Source: an uncultured Eubacteriales bacterium
GTDB lineage: Bacteria > Bacillota > Clostridia > Tissierellales > Peptoniphilaceae
Assembly: GCA_900539725.1 (NCBI GenBank)
Contig: UQDI01000026.1
Location: 1-26,690 of the forward strand
Length of the DNA: 26,690 nucleotides
Direction: 5' to 3'
The notes below the pieces were generated by a model, which saw nothing but the letters and a program-made list of their open reading frames with translations, made no database searches and was not told the DNA's origin. The translations under genes were made by a program, and so were the position numbers. Positions 22,109-26,690 of the stretch are shown in pieces. The stretch's first letter is position 1, and the number at the start of each line of letters is the position of its first letter.

Positions 22109-23044
22109 ATGAACGATAAAATGTTGATAGCAAAAGATGTATGTAAAAAATATGCACACTCAAAAACTTATGCCAATAAAGATATTGACATAAGCATAAA
22201 CACAGGCGAGATAAAAGGCCTCTTTGGACCAAACGGGGCGGGCAAAACTACTTTCGTTAGACAAGTCTGTGGTCTTTTAAAACCAGATTCAGGATACATA
22301 GAGATAGACGGAGTAGATATATCTAAACATAAAAATTATATACCAAGCAAAGTCTCATACTTAGGTCAAATTGCGTACACACATCGAGCTTTAAAAGTTA
22401 TAGAATTTATACAATTCACAGGAGTATATAGAGGGATAGATGCAAAAGAGTCTAAAAGACAAGCGCTTGAGCTGCTTGAGTATTTTGGCATGAATTATTT
22501 ACAAGATAAACTTATTGGCTCAATTAGTGGTGGCGAGACAAGACTCGTTGCCTTTATAGCAGCTATTATAGGATACAATCCATTCGTTGTACTTGATGAG
22601 CCAACAAATGATGTCAATCCAGAAAAAAGAATATTGCTTTGGCAATTAGTTAAAAAACTTAAAGAAGAAAGAGGCATATCATTTTTATTAGTAACACATA
22701 ATATACAAGAAGCTTCAAATGTTGTAGACGATGTTGCCATAATGTATGGAGGTCAAATAATCAAGCAAGGAAGGCCATATGAGCTAGCAGAGGCTTTAAA
22801 AATAGATACAAAAGTAGATTTCGTTGTACCATATCATACTAAAATTGATAATGAGTTGATAAGCCGTCTAAAAATTATTAAAATTGATGATGAACATTTA
22901 AGAATAAATGTTAGCAAGGATAAAGTCAACACTGTTTTAAACGAGCTTTACTCAAGCAGCCTAGGCTCATCAATTAGCTCTATAAAGATACTTCCTCCTT
23001 CTTTAGAGGATATCTATATGATGAACATAAAGGAGAATAAGTAA
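22109..23044 (+). CDS. ABC transporter ATPase subunit
   Basis: 311 residues. Complete nucleotide-binding domain: Walker A GPNGAGKTT (about 40-48), signature ISGGE (about 140-144), Walker B VVLDEPTND and switch His VTHN. A C-terminal extension of about 80 residues, as in DrrA-type drug or lipid exporters, ends in SLEDIYM. It pairs with the ABC-2 permease whose start overlaps its stop (TAATG). ATG 22103 lies too close to AAGGAG (22096-22101); ATG 22109 is 7 bases from it and is preferred. Substrate unknown. Confidence 0.92.
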   Translation: MNDKMLIAKDVCKKYAHSKTYANKDIDISINTGEIKGLFGPNGAGKTTFVRQVCGLLKPDSGYIEIDGVDISKHKNYIPSKVSYLGQIAYTHRALKVIEFIQFTGVYRGIDAKESKRQALELLEYFGMNYLQDKLIGSISGGETRLVAFIAAIIGYNPFVVLDEPTNDVNPEKRILLWQLVKKLKEERGISFLLVTHNIQEASNVVDDVAIMYGGQIIKQGRPYELAEALKIDTKVDFVVPYHTKIDNELISRLKIIKIDDEHLRINVSKDKVNTVLNELYSSSLGSSISSIKILPPSLEDIYMMNIKENK

Positions 23045-23817
23045 TGGAGATCAATAAATCAAGTCAAAATAAATCTGGTATCAAAGATTATTTAACAAAA
23101 CAATTTTACTTAATAAAGTCAGAGCTATTAACATTAAGATTAAGCTGGAAATGGTCGCTACTAATAGTTTTGGTATCGCCTATAAGCGTATTAATATTTC
23201 TATATTTATTAGTCGGAATGAAAAATCCTGAGTATATGAACTATGTCATATCAGGTAACATCATCATGTCACTAGTTACAGGTACTATGCTAACTTTAGG
23301 TCAAGAGCTTGGCGTACTTAAGCAAATAAGAGGCTTTGACTACTACGCATCGCTACCAATTAAGAAAATACAGTTAATAACAGCTTATCTAATAAGAGCA
23401 ACTATATTAACACTACCATCAATAATAGTCTTGATATTCTTAGGAAGAATTATTTTTAATGTTCAAATCAATATTAATTTTACTATGCTTTTAATAATAT
23501 TCTTATCTGGACTATCTTTATCCGGTTTAGGAGCCTTTATTGGAGTATATAGCACCAACATGGAGCAATCAAGCACAGTCACACAAATAATACAACCGCT
23601 AATCGTTTATTGCGCACCAGTCTTTATACCTTTTGAAAGCATGCCAAAAATTATGCAGTACATTTCATATTTAGTACCAACAACATATGTTTCAAATGCT
23701 TTGAGAAAGAGCTTTGTAGGAGAATTTGATTTAATTAGTATATTAGTTTTATTATTGTTCTCAATAGCTTCGGTTTATTTAGTTGAGTATAAAATCGATT
23801 GGAGACAAAAATCATAA
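23044..23817 (+). CDS. ABC-2 type transporter permease
   Basis: 257 residues with about six membrane segments. The arrangement, including the VVYCAPVFIPFESMP-like loop (IVYCAPVFIPFESMPKIMQYISYLVP in parts) before the last segment, is typical of ABC-2 permeases partnering DrrA-type ATPases. The start overlaps the ATPase stop by one base, and AAAGGAG lies in the end of that gene. With it, an export system for a drug, lipid or peptide is expected. Terminator repeat B copy 3 follows directly. Confidence 0.9.
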   Translation: MEINKSSQNKSGIKDYLTKQFYLIKSELLTLRLSWKWSLLIVLVSPISVLIFLYLLVGMKNPEYMNYVISGNIIMSLVTGTMLTLGQELGVLKQIRGFDYYASLPIKKIQLITAYLIRATILTLPSIIVLIFLGRIIFNVQININFTMLLIIFLSGLSLSGLGAFIGVYSTNMEQSSTVTQIIQPLIVYCAPVFIPFESMPKIMQYISYLVPTTYVSNALRKSFVGEFDLISILVLLLFSIASVYLVEYKIDWRQKS

Positions 23818-23818
23818 T

Positions 23819-23877
23819 ACAGTTTTATAAAGATTAACTACGCTTGTGTATATGAGCGTAGTTTTTTATTGCAAATG
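23819..23877 (+). repeat. Terminator repeat B, copy 3
   Basis: Starts two bases after the permease stop and reproduces the end of the ABC exporter gene (ACAGTTTTATAA), which here is not part of a reading frame, followed by the same hairpin, T run (one base altered) and TTGCAAATGG. This shows copying of a segment that included a gene end. Confidence 0.9.
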
Positions 23878-24042
23878 GATGGATTAGAAAAAGTGAGCAA
23901 AGGACTAAAAAATCTTGCAAGCTTTTATTTATTGCTTGATGAAAATCAAATGATTCTTAAGTTTTGATATATACACAGAAATATTATGATATCAATATTA
24001 GTATATTATATTAATATCAATTTGCAAGTTTTTTAATTTAAC
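23878..24042 (+). promoter_or_regulatory. AT-rich intergenic region with spaced TTGATAT/ATATCAA boxes
   Basis: No convincing gene in the 300-base gap between the ABC permease and the peptidase gene. It contains TTGATAT at 23964-23970, ATATCAA at 23989-23995 and at 24014-24020, and a further TTGATAT at 24043-24049 over the -35 of the next promoter. Centres are 25, 25 and 29 bases apart. A regulatory role is an inference. Confidence 0.4.
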
Positions 24043-24071
24043 TTGATATAATAGTTAATATATGATATACT
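24043..24071 (+). promoter_or_regulatory. Promoter of the C39-like peptidase operon
   Basis: TTGATA (24043-24048) and TATACT (24066-24071), 17 nt apart, with TG one base before the -10. Confidence 0.65.
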
Positions 24072-24123
24072 ATTGGTACAGAGAGGGCGTAAGTAAGTAA
24101 GAAGATGATATGGAGGTATGGTA

Positions 24124-24822
24124 ATGAAAAAGAGAGTTTTAATCATATTATTAATTTTTGTAAGTTGTTTTAACACTATTTCATATGCTGAGTGTGATAG
24201 TGGCGATGAATATGTTTATACTTTAGAAGAATTAGAGCAGTTAAAAAAAGAAACTAATAAAATATTAGCTATTATAAAATCAAATAAAGAATTAAGGGGG
24301 TCTAGTGTTGATAGATATGCACGAGTTCCAGTTAGACGCTTTGAACAAGAATATGACAATTATTGTGGGCCAGCTACTGTAAAACAAACTATGGATTCTG
24401 TTACTGGATATAGTGAAAGTCAGTCATATTATGCTAGAAAAATAAAGACAAATAAAAATGGCACAGATTTTGATATTTTAGCCGCTTATTTAAGAAGAAA
24501 TGCTCACAATAATAAACCTGGGCTTGAAGAATCATATGTTTATGAAGATATAGAATCTATAGATTACTATTATTGGCTTGAAAGAATATATTACTGTTTA
24601 CACAACAAACAAAAGCCACCAGTTCTTGACGTGTATAGATTTACGCCTACATCAAATGGTCATTTTATAAATATTGACACAATAGATGTTAGAGGTTCAA
24701 TTCAACAAGTAAGAGTTGTTGATCCTAATAACGACAGAAGATATGGCGGAAGTGAGTGGTATGATGCTAATTTTGTTTTTACAAGTAATATAAACCACTC
24801 TAAACATCATGCACTTTGGTAG
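24124..24822 (+). CDS. Secreted C39-like cysteine peptidase
   Basis: 232 residues. A signal peptide (1-22) with cleavage expected after SYA predicts export. The mature part fits the C39-like (papain-type) peptidase family: oxyanion Gln75 and nucleophile Cys81 in QEYDNYCGPATVKQTMD, His180 in SNGHFINI and Asp200 in VVDPN form a plausible triad. There is no ABC transporter domain, so it is a free enzyme, not a bacteriocin exporter. ATG 24118 is too close to GGAGG; ATG 24124 is seven bases from it. The substrate is unknown. It heads a group with two more exported proteins. Confidence 0.82.
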   Translation: MKKRVLIILLIFVSCFNTISYAECDSGDEYVYTLEELEQLKKETNKILAIIKSNKELRGSSVDRYARVPVRRFEQEYDNYCGPATVKQTMDSVTGYSESQSYYARKIKTNKNGTDFDILAAYLRRNAHNNKPGLEESYVYEDIESIDYYYWLERIYYCLHNKQKPPVLDVYRFTPTSNGHFINIDTIDVRGSIQQVRVVDPNNDRRYGGSEWYDANFVFTSNINHSKHHALW

Positions 24823-24835
24823 TTAACAGTTAAGT

Positions 24836-24864
24836 AAAGACTTTACCCTCTCAAGTCTTTATTT
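24836..24864 (+). terminator. Weak terminator or attenuator hairpin
   Basis: AAAGACTT pairs with AAGTCTTT (8 bp, loop of 9), followed by only a short T tract. Partial read-through to the next gene is likely. Confidence 0.55.
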
Positions 24865-24882
24865 AAAAGTGGAGGTATGAAG

Positions 24883-25950
24883 ATGAAAAAAATCGCTTTA
24901 TTTCTTTGTTTATTATTAATGATTTTTAATATAAATATTAATGCTCAAAACGAACTTATAACTGAGACAACTAAGGGTAGGCTTTCGTATAACTTATATC
25001 AGGCAAGACCAGTATCTATTACTGATGATAGTATATATTTTTATATAATTTACAAGCCTATATTTAAAACAAACCCTTATGCATTTTCCCCTAAAATCTT
25101 TAAATATGACTTAAAAACTAGTGATGTTGAAAGCATTTTTGCATTGGATACAAATGAGACTGTTTTGAATTTGATAAGTCATGAAGGAAAAACTTTATTA
25201 CTAAGTTATGATGGGGCTAGTATAATAATTAGAACAAGATCTAAAAAAGGGATTATAAAAAAAGAAATACTTACGAGGTCTAATTCTAAACCCTATACAT
25301 TTAATACTGAAAAGAAAATATATATTTGCTATGAAGACTCAAGTAATAAAGAGGGCATAGTTACAAAGTTTACAATATTAGATATTGATGCCAACCAATC
25401 AACTTTTAAAACTTGCAAATTAATAGGAAACGATAAAACTTATAATGGGGAGTATTTATCAGTTGTAGGTGGTAGCGAAGGCTCGATATACGTGTCAATA
25501 ATAAGTATGAAAAACGGCAATTTCAAAGGTAAAAATGTTATTAGTAAAATATATGAATATGATGATAAGAAAAATGAGTTGGTAAAAACTGAAGCAGAAT
25601 ATAAGTTTTTAGTAAATGCTATATGTGGAGATTCTAAATATATTATTATAGATGAGTATAATGAGGAAGATCCTAATTCTCAAACCTTAAATTTTTTTAA
25701 TATTAAAGAAAATAAAAATATTAATTTAGCTGAAAAGACTAATAAGAAGAGAATTAAAAATATACTAAAAACAGAAAATAAATTTATAATTGAAGCAGAT
25801 ATAGGTATATATGAACTTGATTTAACTCAATCCGTGCTAAAAACTATATACGATAAAGAATTAAATATCTTATTATATCATGGAAATAAAATTTATTTAT
25901 ACGATTATGATTCTAATTATGAACAATTTACATTGAGGTTGATAAAATGA
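24883..25950 (+). CDS. Secreted protein of unknown function, probably beta-rich
   Basis: 355 residues. A hydrophobic signal peptide of about 21 residues (MKKIALFLCLLLMIFNININA) precedes a mature chain rich in repeated short patterns such as IFKYDLKT, IYEYDDKKN and IYELDLTQ, spaced along the sequence, which suggests a beta-propeller of the kind that reports or binds ligands. No cysteine-based catalytic motif is seen. ATG 24877 overlaps GGAGGT; ATG 24883 is seven bases from it. It overlaps the following lipoprotein start (ATGA), so the two are coupled. Family not recognised. Confidence 0.7.
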   Translation: MKKIALFLCLLLMIFNININAQNELITETTKGRLSYNLYQARPVSITDDSIYFYIIYKPIFKTNPYAFSPKIFKYDLKTSDVESIFALDTNETVLNLISHEGKTLLLSYDGASIIIRTRSKKGIIKKEILTRSNSKPYTFNTEKKIYICYEDSSNKEGIVTKFTILDIDANQSTFKTCKLIGNDKTYNGEYLSVVGGSEGSIYVSIISMKNGNFKGKNVISKIYEYDDKKNELVKTEAEYKFLVNAICGDSKYIIIDEYNEEDPNSQTLNFFNIKENKNINLAEKTNKKRIKNILKTENKFIIEADIGIYELDLTQSVLKTIYDKELNILLYHGNKIYLYDYDSNYEQFTLRLIK

Positions 25951-26615
25951 AAAGAAAATATGTTTTAATTGCTTTATTAATTTTTTCTTTACTTTTAATT
26001 TCTTGCAACAAAGCCCAAGACAAAGAAATTAATGATAATGATGAAAAAGTTGTAGCAAAAGAAGATGAGATTAAGAATTTAGAGGATAATATATTTAGTC
26101 TAAACATGGAAAAAGAAGAATATAGAAAGAATTATGAAGATATTGCAGAAAAATATATTGCTTTAGAAGAAGTAACAAATTTTTATAAAAGAATTGCTGG
26201 CGAATTTACAGGAAAAGATGCTATAAAAAATAAATTTGCCTCAAATTTACTTGGTATAAGCTTCGGCGTTGGCAACAATGAACTTGAAGATGGATATAAG
26301 GTGTCTTTAAGTGGACTTTTAGGTCAGCCGTTAAGAATTGTTGTTTCATATAATATAATTTCAAATACAGTAAGACATGAATATTCAAGTTATTTTGGAG
26401 AGTCTTTACCAGCAATTAATTTAGCTACTATGCTTGATATTAAGACAAGTGGAGACTATGAGATAAAAGGATTTAGCATTGATAAAACACAAAGCGATAG
26501 AATTATATTCAAAAATTTAAAAGCTGGTGATAAAGTAATTATAAAAATGAATAAGACTTTACAAAATCTTACTGATTATAAGTCGGACACCATCACCATA
26601 AACATAGTAGAATAA
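25947..26615 (+). CDS. Lipoprotein with coiled coil and beta domain
   Basis: 222 residues. The lipobox ends at Cys20 (LISC). Residues about 25-85 are charged with heptad-like spacing (KEDEIKNLEDNIFSLNMEKEE), predicting a coiled coil; the rest looks like a beta-sandwich and ends in ITINIVE. The start overlaps the preceding gene's stop by four bases (ATGA), so both are translated together and may form a complex at the cell surface. Function unknown. Confidence 0.72.
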   Translation: MKRKYVLIALLIFSLLLISCNKAQDKEINDNDEKVVAKEDEIKNLEDNIFSLNMEKEEYRKNYEDIAEKYIALEEVTNFYKRIAGEFTGKDAIKNKFASNLLGISFGVGNNELEDGYKVSLSGLLGQPLRIVVSYNIISNTVRHEYSSYFGESLPAINLATMLDIKTSGDYEIKGFSIDKTQSDRIIFKNLKAGDKVIIKMNKTLQNLTDYKSDTITINIVE

Positions 26616-26690
26616 ATAAAAATGAAGCGAGTCACTGATATGCACCCACAAACCCGGACAAAATAACCGCGTTTATTACACGGCTTGTAA
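26616..26690. other. Unassigned end of window
   Basis: Seventy-five bases with higher GC than their surroundings (cacccac, cccgg, accgcg). One reading frame on the minus strand is open across it, but it is too short to judge. No terminator for the preceding operon is seen. It may be the edge of a repeat or of a minus-strand gene. Confidence 0.3.

Noticed and set aside
23875..23967. 30-residue ORF starting inside terminator repeat B copy 3
   Set aside because: The ATG belongs to the repeat, there is no ribosome site, and the matching frame at copy 2 stops after a few codons.
26616..26690. Edge of an insertion sequence
   Set aside because: Composition differs from the neighbours, but no transposase motif or inverted end can be shown within 75 bases.

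Overview
The window looks like a chromosomal piece of a low-GC Gram-positive bacterium (Bacillota), probably an anaerobe of the Tissierellia/Clostridia type. The grounds are AT-rich DNA, A/G-rich Shine-Dalgarno sites, tRNAs with encoded CCA, a selenouridine synthase, many lipoproteins and no respiratory genes. The taxonomic call is an inference; no marker such as 16S rRNA is present.

Layout. 1-725: a tRNA cluster (Leu partial, Gly, Arg, Gln, Ser, Ser, Met/Ile2, Trp) with a terminator. 773-5203: a CitG-CitX fusion, tadA, two more tRNAs (Ser-CGA, Arg-CCT), a membrane-anchored G5/M23 peptidase and a lipoprotein hydrolase; the stretch from tadA onward looks like one mixed mRNA/tRNA transcript. 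5218-7169: a 57-residue membrane protein, a frameshifted membrane-protein gene and a DUF697-type GTPase, each with its own terminator. 7190-11089: an ArsB/NhaD-family permease on the minus strand, divergent from mnmH, then a DUF1836 regulator overlapping a DegV gene. 11190-15432: a lipoprotein gene, then an AT-rich cassette (two paralogous lipoproteins, a BlaI-like repressor, a BlaR1-like M56 protease, a small anchored protein) bounded by two identical 44-nt terminator repeats. 15444-20353: the purC-purF-purB-purA operon. 20345-23877: two ABC transporter modules (a fused half-exporter, then an ATPase/ABC-2 permease pair), separated and bounded by three copies of a second terminator repeat. 24043-26615: a secreted C39-like cysteine peptidase, a secreted unknown protein and a coiled-coil lipoprotein. 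The last 75 bases are unassigned.

How it works together. The core genes serve tRNA supply and modification (TadA, MnmH), purine nucleotide synthesis (PurC/F/B/A) and envelope maintenance. The accessory genes are mostly exported or membrane-bound: a BlaI/BlaR1-type sensing system with paralogous lipoproteins, exporters, and a peptidase/lipoprotein set. The most unusual architectural feature is that accessory modules sit between near-identical terminator repeats, some of which also carry the -35 element of the next promoter. This suggests recombination at terminators as a route of module gain. A second oddity is tadA, which appears to have almost no 5' or 3' untranslated sequence: its promoter predicts a start at the initiation codon, and a tRNA begins on the base after its stop codon.
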